In this document: piece after piece, positions 52,869 to 61,103 of the stretch
Layout: each line of letters begins with the position of its first letter
How positions within the stretch are numbered: the first letter of the stretch is position 1
Source of the DNA: Streptomyces sp. TLI_235
GTDB lineage: Bacteria; Actinomycetota; Actinomycetes; Streptomycetales; Streptomycetaceae
Length of the DNA: 64,000 nucleotides
Assembly (NCBI GenBank): GCA_002300355.1
Contig: NSGV01000002.1
Coordinates: 1,178,001-1,242,000, forward strand
Direction: 5' to 3'
Made by a program: the position numbers and the translations under genes
The notes under the pieces: model-generated
The model's database searches: none
Seen by the model: the letters and a program-made list of their open reading frames with translations, nothing else
Told to the model about the DNA's origin: nothing

Positions 52869-53171
52869 TCAGGAGTCCTCTCCGGACCACCTGCGCCCGT
52901 CCTGGTCGCGAAGCTCGCTCACCGGCCGACCTTCCACCAGTCGGGGAAGCGTCAAGGGCTCACCGGTCACGCGGGAGCGCTTGCTGGCCCGGGGGTCCTG
53001 AAGGGCCAGCAGGGCGTGTTCGTAGAAGTCCACGGACACCACGACGGCGACGGCCTTGCCCCGGTTGTAGAGGACCGTCGCGTCGTCCCGGATGCGGGCC
53101 AGGTTGGCCACCTCACTCAGGTTGGCGCGGGCTTCGGAGATCGAAATTTCGGCTTCACGCAGATCATCCAT
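52869..53171 (-). CDS. orphan Phd/YefM-family antitoxin-like repressor
   Basis: A 100-residue protein with the Phd/YefM fold at the N-terminus (ISISEARANLSEVANLARI, then YNRGKAVAVVVSVDFYEHAL) and a flexible C-terminal tail that would bind a toxin. No toxin gene is adjacent on either side. It is the only leftward gene within the early region and faces the replication initiator across a palindrome, so it may act as a replication repressor. Confidence 0.75.
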   Translation of the reverse strand: MDDLREAEISISEARANLSEVANLARIRDDATVLYNRGKAVAVVVSVDFYEHALLALQDPRASKRSRVTGEPLTLPRLVEGRPVSELRDQDGRRWSGEDS

Positions 53172-53198
53172 AGCACCTAGAGTAACGACAGTCGCAAC

Positions 53199-53223
53199 GT
53201 ACAAAGCGTCTTCTTGTACAAGA
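53199..53223. promoter_or_regulatory. palindromic operator between phd and the initiator gene
   Basis: TCTTGTACAAGA (53212-53223) is a perfect 12-base palindrome; a second GTACAA half-site lies at 53199-53204. It sits between the two divergent starts and fits autoregulation by the Phd-like protein. Confidence 0.55.
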
Positions 53224-53243
53224 CGTCGTGACGGGAGAAGCAC

Positions 53244-54095
53244 ATGGCCTGGGTCCGGATCTCGGACGACTTCTACGACCACCCGAAGTTCGACGCCGCT
53301 GGCGCGCTCGGGATCGCGTTGTGGGTCGCCAGCCTGGCCTGGTGCAACCGCAACCTGACCGACGGATTGATCCCCCGGCGGACCGCGCTCCGGCTGCTCG
53401 ACTTCGAGGACGCGGCAGACGCCGTAAGTAACGCGGACCGTAACGCCGTTACTAACGGGCCCCGTAACACCGACGTGACGCCCTCGGTGGCCCGTTTCGT
53501 CGCCGAGCGGCTCGTCATTGCGGGCCTCTGGGTTGAGGAGGGCGACGGATTCCGCATCCACGACTACCTCGACTACCAGAGATCTGCCGAGCAGATCGGC
53601 GCTGAGCGCGAGAAGAACGCTGCACGTCAGAAGGCATTTCGAGACCGTCGCAAGCCCGCCCCGGTGGGACCCGAAAGCGGCTCTGACCGTAACGCCGTTA
53701 CTAACGGACGCGTAACGGGTGCTCCCAACCCCAACCCCATAGAGAGGACTACGTCCTCTCAGAGCGAGACCCGGCTCGACGTCGAGAGAGTCTGCAAACA
53801 CCTCGCCGACAAGGTCGAAGCGAACGGCAGCAAGCGCCCAACCATCACCGACGCATGGCGGCGCGAGGCCCGACTCCTCATTGACCGGGACGAACGCACC
53901 GTCGAGCAGATCCTCAAAGCCATCGACTGGTGCCAAGCAGACCCCTTCTGGCGGGCCAACGTCCGCTCCATGGCCAAGCTCCGCAAGCAGTACGACACCT
54001 TGCGCCTGAAGGCCGTCGCCGAGCAGGAGCAGGCCCACCGCCGGGCCGCAACCCAGCCCCAGCAGCAGACCTACCAAGACCGAGGGATCTTCTGA
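53244..54095 (+). CDS. replication initiator-like protein (winged HTH / DnaD-like)
   Basis: A 283-residue protein. The N-terminus (VRISDDFYDHPKFDAAGALG) and the middle (YLDYQRSAEQIGAEREK) match phage and ICE replication-initiation proteins of the O/DnaD type; the C-terminal half is helical and ends in a Gln-rich tail. Its DNA contains an exact 23-base repeat encoding DRNAVTNG twice, 249 bases apart, with more CGTAAC copies between and beside them, as in origins embedded in initiator genes. It couples to the helicase gene by TGATG. Confidence 0.7.
   Translation: MAWVRISDDFYDHPKFDAAGALGIALWVASLAWCNRNLTDGLIPRRTALRLLDFEDAADAVSNADRNAVTNGPRNTDVTPSVARFVAERLVIAGLWVEEGDGFRIHDYLDYQRSAEQIGAEREKNAARQKAFRDRRKPAPVGPESGSDRNAVTNGRVTGAPNPNPIERTTSSQSETRLDVERVCKHLADKVEANGSKRPTITDAWRREARLLIDRDERTVEQILKAIDWCQADPFWRANVRSMAKLRKQYDTLRLKAVAEQEQAHRRAATQPQQQTYQDRGIF
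53423..53718. repeat. iteron-like repeats inside the initiator gene (candidate origin)
   Basis: Exact 23-base copies lie at 53436-53458 and 53685-53707, each holding GTAAC-GCC-GTTAC as an inverted repeat. Related CGTAA(C/G) elements occur at 53423, 53463 and 53710. The spacing and symmetric cores fit initiator binding sites. Confidence 0.5.
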
Positions 54096-55423
54096 TGACC
54101 ACCGAGCCCGAGCACCCCGACGACCACCTCGTCCGCGCCGAGCCCCACGACCTCCCCGCCGAGCAGGCCCTGGTCGGATCCGTCCCGCTCGCCCGCGACC
54201 CCCGCCGCCTCCTCCGCGAACTCCACCTCACCGACTCCGACTTCTACCGGCCCGCCCACGCGACCATCTACGCCGCCTACGGCGCCCTGCTCGAGGCCGG
54301 CCAGCCCATCGACCCGATCACTGTCACCAACCGCCTCCAAGCGCAGGGCGACCTCGGCCGCATCGGCGGACCCGGCTACCTTCACACCTGCATCCAGGCC
54401 GCCGAACGCGGCGCCAACCCCGAATGGATCGCCGACCACCTCCGCGCCCTCGCCCTCCGCCGCCAACTCATCCAGTACGGCCGCGACGTCGTCCAGGCCG
54501 CCTTCGACCCCACCGGCGGAGACGAGGCCGCCGCCGAACTCGCCGAGCAGGCAGTCGCCCAGGCCCGCACCGTCCGCGACGCCGGCCGCGCCGCCGAAGA
54601 CCAGCCCGTCGAGGACATCCACGACTTCCTCGCCCACCCCGACGAGGGCTACGACTGGGTCCTGCCCGGCCTCCTCGAGCGAACCGACCGCATCGTCTGG
54701 ACCGCAGGCGAGGGCGGCGGCAAGTCCGTCCTACAGCGGCAGCTCGCCGTCTGCGCCGCCGCCGGCGTCATGCCGTTCGGCGGCGAGCCCAGCGCCATCG
54801 GACCGCAGCGCGTCTTGGTCCTCGACTGCGAGAACTCCGCCCGGCAGTCCCGCCGCCAGTACCGCGCCCTCATGAACGTCGCCGAGCGGCAGCGCACCCC
54901 CGTCAAGCGCGGCCAGCTCCACATCGACCTGCGGCCCGAAGGCGTCGACCTCACCCGACCCGACGGCCGCGCCTGGCTCATGCGCCGCGTCGAGGCCGTC
55001 ATGCCCGACCTGCTCATCGTCGGCCCGATCTACCGCCTCCACGCTGGCGACCCCAACAGCGAGGAGCTCGCCCGCAAGGTCACCGTCGTCCTGGACGAGG
55101 CCCGGGCCACCGCAGGGTGCGCACTCTCCCTCGAGGCCCACTCGCCCCAGGGCAACGGCATGGGCCCCCGCGCCCTCCGCCCCGTCGGCAGCAGCCTCTG
55201 GCTCCGCTGGCCCGAGTTCGGCTACGGCCTGCGCCCGGTCGAAGACCAGCGGACAGCCGAGGAGGACCGCGGCCGGCGGGTCATCCCCTGGCGCGGCGCC
55301 CGAGACGAGCGCTCCTGGCCCGCCTTCATCTGCCAGGGCCACGAGGGCGGCTGGCCCTGGCGCCAGTACCGGCCCATCGACACCAACATCGTCGGCTACT
55401 CACCCACCGGAGCACTCTCGTGA
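54095..55423 (+). CDS. RepA/DnaB-like replicative helicase
   Basis: A 442-residue protein. Residues 15-130 resemble the DnaB N-terminal domain (EQALVGSVPLARDPRRLLRE). Residues 170-400 form a RecA-like ATPase with Walker A GEGGGKS, Walker B DLLIVGPIYRLH and a RepA-like EAHSPQGNG loop. Such two-part proteins are the loader-independent helicases of phages and mobile elements. The ATG overlaps the initiator stop. Confidence 0.78.
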   Translation: MTTEPEHPDDHLVRAEPHDLPAEQALVGSVPLARDPRRLLRELHLTDSDFYRPAHATIYAAYGALLEAGQPIDPITVTNRLQAQGDLGRIGGPGYLHTCIQAAERGANPEWIADHLRALALRRQLIQYGRDVVQAAFDPTGGDEAAAELAEQAVAQARTVRDAGRAAEDQPVEDIHDFLAHPDEGYDWVLPGLLERTDRIVWTAGEGGGKSVLQRQLAVCAAAGVMPFGGEPSAIGPQRVLVLDCENSARQSRRQYRALMNVAERQRTPVKRGQLHIDLRPEGVDLTRPDGRAWLMRRVEAVMPDLLIVGPIYRLHAGDPNSEELARKVTVVLDEARATAGCALSLEAHSPQGNGMGPRALRPVGSSLWLRWPEFGYGLRPVEDQRTAEEDRGRRVIPWRGARDERSWPAFICQGHEGGWPWRQYRPIDTNIVGYSPTGALS

Positions 55424-55824
55424 GCCTCACCTTCCGCCAGTGGCTCGACCAGCAGCACATCCCGCCCCAGTGGCACGGCACCGTCGGCACCCTCCACGGC
55501 CCCAGCACCCTCCGCCGCCTCTCCGAGCCCGTCACCGAACCCTGGGACAGTCCCGCCACCCTCCTCGCCGCCCTCGGCCCCTCCGAGGACAACTTCCACA
55601 CCGACCTCGTCGACGACGCCCGAGAGCACTACAACCGCGCCTTCCGCGCCGCCATCGGCCCCCGCAACGGCCCCACCAACGGCCGCGGAATCACCGTCTG
55701 GACCCGCGTCATCGGCGGCCACGACTACCTGTTCTGGGCCCGCCCCGGACGCCTCGACACCTACCGCCTCACCGGCGGCGGAGAGACCCCCACCCGCATC
55801 CACACCCACCGTAAGGAGAACTGA
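55420..55824 (+). CDS. hypothetical replication-region protein, 134 aa
   Basis: A 134-residue protein with no recognised domain; sequence features include FRQWLDQQHIPPQWHG at the start and a WTRVIGGHDYLFWARPGR beta segment. It is coupled by GTGA to the helicase and ends 2 bases before ssb, so a role in replication is likely. Confidence 0.6.
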   Translation: MSLTFRQWLDQQHIPPQWHGTVGTLHGPSTLRRLSEPVTEPWDSPATLLAALGPSEDNFHTDLVDDAREHYNRAFRAAIGPRNGPTNGRGITVWTRVIGGHDYLFWARPGRLDTYRLTGGGETPTRIHTHRKEN

Positions 55825-55826
55825 CC

Positions 55827-56339
55827 ATGCTCCCCACCCTCACCGGCGTCGGCCGCGTCGTCGCCGACCCCGAACTGAACTTCACCCAGTCCGGGAAGGC
55901 GGTCGCCCGCGTCCGCCTCGTCTTCCAAAACCGCCGCAAGAACGACCAGACCGGCCAGTGGGAGGACGGCGACACCCTCTGGATCGACGGCACCGCCTGG
56001 AACCAGCTCGCCGAGCACATCGCCGAGACCCTCGCTCAGGGCATGGAGGTGCTGGTGTCGGGCGAGCCCCGCACCGAGACCTGGGACCAGGACGGCCAGA
56101 AGCGCTCCAAGGTCACCCTCCAGATCCGCTCCATCGGCCCGTCGCTGGCCTACGCCACCGCCCAGGTCCGGAAGGCCGACCGGAACGACAACGGCCAGCA
56201 GCAGGCCGGCCAGCGCCAGCAGCCCCAGGGCGGCCAGCGCCAGCAGCAGGCCCAGCGGCCCCAGCAGAACCGCCAGCAGCCCCAGGACGACCCCTGGGCC
56301 TCGAACACCGGCTACAGCGGCGAAGAGCCCCCGTTCTGA
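55827..56339 (+). CDS. ssb: single-stranded DNA-binding protein
   Basis: A 170-residue SSB: an OB fold in residues 1-110 (LTGVGRVVADPELNFTQSGK and VLVSGEPRTETW), a Gln-rich linker, and an acidic tip ending GEEPPF like the DDDIPF of host SSB, used to recruit partners. The AAGGAG site precedes the ATG. It coats DNA for the recombinase and helicases in the same operon. Confidence 0.92.
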   Translation: MLPTLTGVGRVVADPELNFTQSGKAVARVRLVFQNRRKNDQTGQWEDGDTLWIDGTAWNQLAEHIAETLAQGMEVLVSGEPRTETWDQDGQKRSKVTLQIRSIGPSLAYATAQVRKADRNDNGQQQAGQRQQPQGGQRQQQAQRPQQNRQQPQDDPWASNTGYSGEEPPF

Positions 56340-56348
56340 CCGTCCCGG

Positions 56349-56384
56349 CCGCCGCCGAGGAACCACCACGGACCTCGGCGGCGG
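56349..56384 (+). terminator. hairpin after ssb
   Basis: A 12-base perfect stem (56349-56360 with 56373-56384) and 12-base loop start 9 bases after the stop. The rest of the 221-base gap to the next gene holds nothing I can name. Confidence 0.6.
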
Positions 56385-56560
56385 ACCGGACCGCCACCAC
56401 CCACGCGCACTGCAACACCGCCTAAACAGCCTGGCCGCGGCACCAGCGGGCGGGGACCGGCCCGGACGGCCTCCGCGCCCAGGAACGACCTGAAACCCCG
56501 CCAGGCGGCCGCACATCCCCGCGCCAACACCACCCCGCGACAACGACCCGGAGCCACCCC

Positions 56561-56974
56561 ATGCCCGACGTCACATCCATCACCCACCCCGCCGACCTCT
56601 ACAACCCCAACGTCTTCAGCCCCGGCGGACCCGACGAGCCGCACTGGCCCGACGAGCGGCCCCGCCAGACCTTCCGGCTCGTCGTCACCACCTCTGCCGG
56701 ACCGTTCCAGGGTCCGTTCGGGGAAGAGGACGGCAAGCCGTGCCCCGGCTGCACCGAACGCCCGGCCGAGGGCGACGAGATCACCCAGCTCGGCGCCCGG
56801 TGGTGGCACCTGGGCTGCGCCAAGAAGCACCTGCGCACCGGCGGCGCGGACGAGGCGTGGTTGCTCCTCGGCGCCGACCTGGCGGCCCGGCCCTCGAGGT
56901 ACAGCGTGACGGAGACCCGGGCGATCACCCGGAACCTGCTGCGGCTCGCCTCGGCTGCTGGCGGCGCGTCGTGA
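56561..56974 (+). CDS. hypothetical zinc-binding-like phage protein, 137 aa
   Basis: A 137-residue protein with CPGCTERPAEGDEI followed by HLGCAKKH, a likely single zinc site, and a helical end. It has no listed family in my memory. Overlaps the next gene as GTGA. Confidence 0.6.
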   Translation: MPDVTSITHPADLYNPNVFSPGGPDEPHWPDERPRQTFRLVVTTSAGPFQGPFGEEDGKPCPGCTERPAEGDEITQLGARWWHLGCAKKHLRTGGADEAWLLLGADLAARPSRYSVTETRAITRNLLRLASAAGGAS

Positions 56975-57228
56975 GCCACCACGGCACTGACCCCGCCACA
57001 TGGATCGCCACCCAGCACGCCACACGGCCCGCCAAGCCCCCGACGTACCTGGTGCAGATCCTCCTCGACTGCGGCTGCACCGTCCCCGCCCGCCTCGCGC
57101 CGCTCCGGCCGACCTACACGTACGGCTGCACCCTCGGCCTCGGACACGGCTACCGCAGGCGGTGGGTGGCCTACACCGAGGCCGGCCAGACCAGCCACAA
57201 CCCGACCACCCCGACCACCTCCCGCTGA
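56971..57228 (+). CDS. hypothetical phage protein, 85 aa
   Basis: An 85-residue protein with CGCTVPARLAPLRPTYTYGC in the middle and His/Thr-rich ends; two or three cysteines could bind metal. Coupled by GTGA to the previous gene. Function unknown. Confidence 0.5.
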   Translation: MSHHGTDPATWIATQHATRPAKPPTYLVQILLDCGCTVPARLAPLRPTYTYGCTLGLGHGYRRRWVAYTEAGQTSHNPTTPTTSR

Positions 57229-57242
57229 CCGGAGACCACACC

Positions 57243-57794
57243 ATGGCCACCGCCACCACACCCGCCGACCTCGTCCGCGACGCCGAAGCCGCCCTCACCG
57301 CCGCCCGCGCCGCCGAGACGTTCCTCGCCAACCACCCCGGCCTGCAGGCCGCCCGGCTGCACGCCGAGGGCTCCGACCCCGACGGCGCGCCCGGCCAGTT
57401 CCTCGAGGTGCAGCTCGACCAGGACCTCGACGCCCTCAACCGGTTCGCCAAGCTGCACAGCCTCGAGGTCGAGCCGGAGGACGGCTACGTGGGCATCTCG
57501 AGCTACCGCGTCCGCCTCACCGTCGACGGCGTCGACGTGACCGTCACCGCGTACGAGGAGCTCGTCGAGGACTCCGACGAGAAGTACCCCTGCCAACTCG
57601 GCGTCTACTGCGACAACTGCGGCACCGAGTGGTCCGGCGACTTCGTGGTCTCCGACCGAGACAGCAAGCCGGAACGCCTCGAGATCGTCCGACGACACGC
57701 GCGCAACAAGCTCGGCTGGTCGTGCGGCGAGGCCGGCGACTACTGCCCGACGGGCTGCACCATCACCGCCACGCCGGCCGCCCCGACCAGCTGA
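57243..57794 (+). CDS. hypothetical phage protein with C-terminal zinc site, 183 aa
   Basis: A 183-residue protein: an Ala-rich helical start, a beta region (YRVRLTVDGVDVTVTAYEEL), and a C-terminal CDNCGTEWSGDF with CGEAGDYCPTGC. Probably a metal-binding structural domain. Not recognised. Confidence 0.6.
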   Translation: MATATTPADLVRDAEAALTAARAAETFLANHPGLQAARLHAEGSDPDGAPGQFLEVQLDQDLDALNRFAKLHSLEVEPEDGYVGISSYRVRLTVDGVDVTVTAYEELVEDSDEKYPCQLGVYCDNCGTEWSGDFVVSDRDSKPERLEIVRRHARNKLGWSCGEAGDYCPTGCTITATPAAPTS

Positions 57795-57798
57795 TCGC

Positions 57799-57828
57799 CC
57801 GACCGCTGGCCGCCCCGCGGGCGGTCGG
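57799..57828 (+). terminator. gene-end hairpin
   Basis: An 8-base stem (57799-57806 with 57821-57828) with a 14-base loop lies 5 bases after the stop; part of a series of similar hairpins in this region. Confidence 0.4.
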
Positions 57829-57848
57829 CCCGCCCCAAGGAGCACCAC

Positions 57849-58184
57849 ATGCCGACCCGCCACTTCACCATCGCCGAACTCGCCGCCCTCGGCGTCCCCC
57901 CGGACAGCCCCGACGACGTCGAGTACATCCACACCCTGCTCGCCGACGAACAGGTCGCGATCCTCAAGTACACCCAGCAGCGCCGCGTGATCTTCCGCGT
58001 CGACGACGACAGCCCCGCCTACGCCGTCACCTACGAGGCGCACATCGACACCGGCGACTACGAGGTCGGCGACGGCATGCCCGACAACCACGGCTGGTGG
58101 GGCGACACCGTCGAGGTCGTCGAGGTCCAGCAGCAGGCCGTCACGGTCCTGCAGTGGCTTCCGGTGCCTGACTCCGCCAACTGA
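57849..58184 (+). CDS. hypothetical phage protein, 111 aa
   Basis: A 111-residue acidic protein with several predicted beta strands (RRVIFRVDDDSPAYAVTYEA and VEVVEVQQQAVTVLQWL). AAGGAG precedes the ATG. Family unknown. Confidence 0.6.
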   Translation: MPTRHFTIAELAALGVPPDSPDDVEYIHTLLADEQVAILKYTQQRRVIFRVDDDSPAYAVTYEAHIDTGDYEVGDGMPDNHGWWGDTVEVVEVQQQAVTVLQWLPVPDSAN

Positions 58185-58191
58185 CCGCCCG

Positions 58192-58217
58192 CCGGCCGCC
58201 CAGCCCCGGGCGGCCGG
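58192..58217 (+). terminator. gene-end hairpin
   Basis: A perfect 10-base stem (58192-58201 with 58208-58217) with a 6-base loop, 8 bases after the stop. Confidence 0.5.
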
Positions 58218-58239
58218 CCCACCCCTCGAGGAGCCCCTC

Positions 58240-58701
58240 ATGGACCGCGTCGACCCCAACCCGCCCAGCCCCTACGCCACCGCCCACCCCGACTACCGGC
58301 ACATCATCCCGGGATTCTTCCTCGCCACCCCTATGCCCGGTGTCCTCTCCCCGACGGCGTGCGGCGCCCTCGCCGTCGTCCCTGCCCAGCTCACTGACAC
58401 CCGCGCGGTCGAGGTCCTGCCCGACGGCCTGTGCCCCGTCTGCGTGCTCGTGGTGACCGGCGACGACACCAACGAGGCCGCGCCGCTGCCCGCCCGGCCG
58501 TGCTCCGAGTGCGGCTCCGAGACCGTGCACGACGACCTGTGCGCGCTGTGCCGCGCCGAGCTGCACGAGGAGTGGCGCGACAGCCAGGCCGAGCAGGCCG
58601 ACGCCCCGGCCGGGCAGACCGGCGCTGACCGGGTGCGTGAGGCCGTCCGGCAGGCCCGCGGCCTCGAGGCCGAGCCGCAGGGCCCGATCACGTTCAGCTG
58701 A
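58240..58701 (+). CDS. hypothetical zinc-ribbon phage protein, 153 aa
   Basis: A 153-residue protein with two CxxC pairs (PARPCSECGSE and LCALCRAELHEEW) that suit a zinc ribbon. The first 70 residues are neutral. GAGGAG precedes the ATG. Not recognised. Confidence 0.6.
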   Translation: MDRVDPNPPSPYATAHPDYRHIIPGFFLATPMPGVLSPTACGALAVVPAQLTDTRAVEVLPDGLCPVCVLVVTGDDTNEAAPLPARPCSECGSETVHDDLCALCRAELHEEWRDSQAEQADAPAGQTGADRVREAVRQARGLEAEPQGPITFS

Positions 58702-58707
58702 CCGCCC

Positions 58708-58732
58708 CGGCCGCCGGCACCCCACCGGCGGC
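58708..58732 (+). terminator. gene-end hairpin
   Basis: GGCCGCCGG pairs perfectly with CCGGCGGCC over a 7-base loop, just after the stop. Confidence 0.45.
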
Positions 58733-58751
58733 CACCACCCCGGAGCACCCG

Positions 58752-59246
58752 ATGACCGCCCAGACCCCTCGCGAAGCGTTCGCCGAGCAGATCCGCCACG
58801 CCCTCCCCGCAGGCGTCAGCGAACTCGCCACCTCGGCAACCGTGAACAACCTCCTCAACGCCTGCGACCTGTACTACACCGCCGCCACCAGCCCCCAGCC
58901 GCCCGCCCGCGCCAGCTACCTCTCCCCGCCTGACTTCCACCGCCTCGACTGGGCCTGCCGCCCCGTCACCGCCGCGTTCGACACCCCGGTCTACCTCGTC
59001 GGCTCGGTCCTCACCCGCGCCGACTACCGGGACATCGACCTCCGGCTGATCCTCGACGACGACGAGGCCGCGAACTACCCGCCGCCCCTCCGCCTCGTGC
59101 TGAACGTCGCCCTGTCGGACCTGATCGCCAAGCTCGCCGGGCTCCCGCGGCCGATCGACTTCCAGATCCAGTCCATGACCGAGGCCAACGCTGAGGACGG
59201 CGCCCGCAACCCGCTCGGCATCCCGGGGATCGGAGGCCGACTGTGA
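58752..59246 (+). CDS. small nucleotidyltransferase-like phage protein
   Basis: A 164-residue protein with VYLVGSVLTRADYRDIDLRL, the GS...DxD pattern of polymerase-beta-fold nucleotidyltransferases, after an 80-residue helical start. A later Asp in RPIDFQIQSM may complete the metal triad. This looks like a stand-alone enzyme rather than a MNT/HEPN pair, as no HEPN gene is adjacent. The target is unknown. Overlaps the next gene as GTGA. Confidence 0.6.
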   Translation: MTAQTPREAFAEQIRHALPAGVSELATSATVNNLLNACDLYYTAATSPQPPARASYLSPPDFHRLDWACRPVTAAFDTPVYLVGSVLTRADYRDIDLRLILDDDEAANYPPPLRLVLNVALSDLIAKLAGLPRPIDFQIQSMTEANAEDGARNPLGIPGIGGRL

Positions 59247-59635
59247 CCGACACCCCTGACAGCCCCGCCGACACGCTCCGCGCCGCCGCCCAGCGCATCC
59301 GCGAGCACATCACCGCCCTCGAGATGCCCGACACCGTCCGCGGCGTCCCCTGGCACATCGAGGAGTGCTCCGACCGGGACGGCGGCTGCCCCTGCATGAT
59401 CGCCCACGGGCACATCCCCTCCAGCTCCGGCGAGGACTTCCCCGTCTACTACGTCGCGGACGCCCTGAACCCGGAGCTGGCCCGGTGGATCGCCCTGATG
59501 CACCCGGGTGTGGGCGAGCTGATCGCCGCATGGCTGGAGTCGACGGCGGACTACTGCACCGTGAGCATCACCCACCCGACGCATGTCGTCCGGGCCCTGG
59601 CGGTGGCGCGTGCGGTGCTGGAGTCCGCCCCGTGA
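59243..59635 (+). CDS. hypothetical phage protein, 130 aa
   Basis: A 130-residue protein with DRDGGCPCMIAHG and a C-terminal helix (VRALAVARAVLES); proteins of this shape recur in streptomycete phages and mobile elements without a known role. The C-terminal ending resembles that of the 68-residue protein downstream (both end ALxVARAxL), so the two may be related. Confidence 0.6.
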   Translation: MTDTPDSPADTLRAAAQRIREHITALEMPDTVRGVPWHIEECSDRDGGCPCMIAHGHIPSSSGEDFPVYYVADALNPELARWIALMHPGVGELIAAWLESTADYCTVSITHPTHVVRALAVARAVLESAP

Positions 59636-59877
59636 GCGGCTGGTGGGCAGCCCTCCCCGACTGGGCCCAGACCGCCCTCGCGGCCCTACTCGTCGTCGCC
59701 GTCTTCGCCGCCATCTGCCGGGCCCACCAAGCCCTCGACCGCCGCGAGGTCATCCGCCGAGCCGAACGCATCCTCCGCAACGCCCGCCGGCCCAAGCCCA
59801 AGCCCGCCCGGCAGCCCGACCGCACCGCCGAGCTGTTCGCCATCCCACGACCTGACCCCACCAACACCGAGGACTGA
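59632..59877 (+). CDS. small membrane protein, 81 aa
   Basis: An 81-residue protein: one N-terminal transmembrane helix (ALAALLVVAVFAAICRA) and a basic cytosolic tail (RRPKPKPARQPDR). Coupled by GTGA. Function unknown. Confidence 0.6.
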   Translation: MSGWWAALPDWAQTALAALLVVAVFAAICRAHQALDRREVIRRAERILRNARRPKPKPARQPDRTAELFAIPRPDPTNTED

Positions 59878-59880
59878 CCC

Positions 59881-60087
59881 ATGACCCAGCCCGACCCCGT
59901 GGCCGACCTCCGCGCCGCCGCCACACGCCTGCGGAACACGCTGGACCCCAGCGACGTCACCATCACCCTCGCCTACCTGCTGGGCGAAGTCGCCGACAGC
60001 GTCGAGATGGACGACGGCATCATCCAAGACTCCACGTCAGACGCCGCCCTGCAGGTGGCACGCGCGATCCTCGGCAGCCAGCCGTGA
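59881..60087 (+). CDS. hypothetical phage protein, 68 aa
   Basis: A 68-residue acidic helical protein (DLRAAATRLRNTLD at the start, ALQVARAILGS at the end), similar in layout to the 130-residue protein two genes upstream. Overlaps the next start as GTGA. Confidence 0.55.
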   Translation: MTQPDPVADLRAAATRLRNTLDPSDVTITLAYLLGEVADSVEMDDGIIQDSTSDAALQVARAILGSQP

Positions 60088-60512
60088 CCGAGAAGCACAC
60101 CCTGCGGCACGACCGCGACGGCTACACCGTCGCCGTCTACTTCCCGCCCACCGCGCCGTGGTCCGCCGTCGAGGCATTCTTCGACCGCGTCACCGAGGAC
60201 GCGCACGCCATCGCCGGAGCGGGCTGGGACGCGATCCCCGTCGGTCTGCCCGGCGACTGGCTCGGCATCGCCGCCGACAGCCCGGACGGCACCCGCGCGA
60301 CGCGCCCGGACGAGGACACCCGGCCCGACCCCACGACCCCCACCCACGCCGAACTCCTCGCCCTGATCGACGACCTGCGCGACGACGACCCCTGCCACTA
60401 CGACCACCACGGCTACTGCCAGGCGCACTCGTGGTTCGCCGTAGAGCCGCCATGCCCGGATGCCCGCGCCGCCGCCCTCTTCGCCCACGACGTCGACGGC
60501 GGCCAGCCGTGA
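60084..60512 (+). CDS. hypothetical phage protein, 142 aa
   Basis: A 142-residue acidic protein with a middle Pro/Thr-rich linker and a CHYDHHGYCQAHSWF segment rich in His and Cys, possibly metal-binding. Coupled at both ends by GTGA. Not recognised. Confidence 0.55.
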   Translation: MTEKHTLRHDRDGYTVAVYFPPTAPWSAVEAFFDRVTEDAHAIAGAGWDAIPVGLPGDWLGIAADSPDGTRATRPDEDTRPDPTTPTHAELLALIDDLRDDDPCHYDHHGYCQAHSWFAVEPPCPDARAAALFAHDVDGGQP

Positions 60513-60787
60513 GCCGCCGTCAGCAGCGCGACCGCATCGAGCAAGCCCTCACCGACCTCACCTGGCCCAAGCTGAGCGCCATCGCCCTCGATGCAGGCGG
60601 TCAGACTGCGCGCCGCACCCTCGCCGGCCTGCTGTGCGACACGTTCGCATCCGAGCTCGCCCGCGGCCGGGACGCCGAAGAAACCATCGCCCGGGTCCGC
60701 GCCGCACTGCGCGGCCTACCGGCCGACGGCACCGTGCCGGTCCGCGCCGTCCTCGACGCCCTGTACGGCGAGGAGCAGGCCCGGTGA
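60509..60787 (+). CDS. hypothetical helical phage protein, 92 aa
   Basis: A 92-residue helical protein (RDRIEQALTDLTWPKLSAIA) without membrane segment or known motif. Coupled at both ends by GTGA. Confidence 0.55.
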   Translation: MSRRQQRDRIEQALTDLTWPKLSAIALDAGGQTARRTLAGLLCDTFASELARGRDAEETIARVRAALRGLPADGTVPVRAVLDALYGEEQAR

Positions 60788-60888
60788 GCGGGCGGTGGCT
60801 GGTCCCGGCGGCCGGCCTGCTCGCCCTCGCCATCATCCTCACCGCCGCACGATGCGGCACCCACGCAGACGAAGGAGACCAGACATGA
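60784..60888 (+). CDS. very small membrane peptide, 34 aa
   Basis: A 34-residue frame with a single hydrophobic helix (LVPAAGLLALAIILTAA) and polar ends, coupled to both neighbours by 4-base overlaps. Translation is plausible from context only. Confidence 0.45.
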   Translation: MSGRWLVPAAGLLALAIILTAARCGTHADEGDQT

Positions 60889-61103
60889 CCGCCGTTGACC
60901 TGTGGTGGAACTTCACCACTCAGACCCATGAGCCCCTGCCGTGCAGCATCCACGCCCTCACGTCCGAGCAGGCCGCCCGCTACGTGCCGCAGGACACCGC
61001 CGTGCAGCGCATCTTCGAGTGCCACATCGGGCTGGGGAAGACGGTGCCGGAAGCGCTGATCGCGACCTTGAGCGCTGTCGTCGGACGGGAGCCGCAGCCG
61101 TGA
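60885..61103 (+). CDS. hypothetical phage protein, 72 aa
   Basis: A 72-residue soluble protein; AAGGAG precedes the ATG and the stop overlaps the next GTG. No motif seen. Confidence 0.55.
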   Translation: MTAVDLWWNFTTQTHEPLPCSIHALTSEQAARYVPQDTAVQRIFECHIGLGKTVPEALIATLSAVVGREPQP

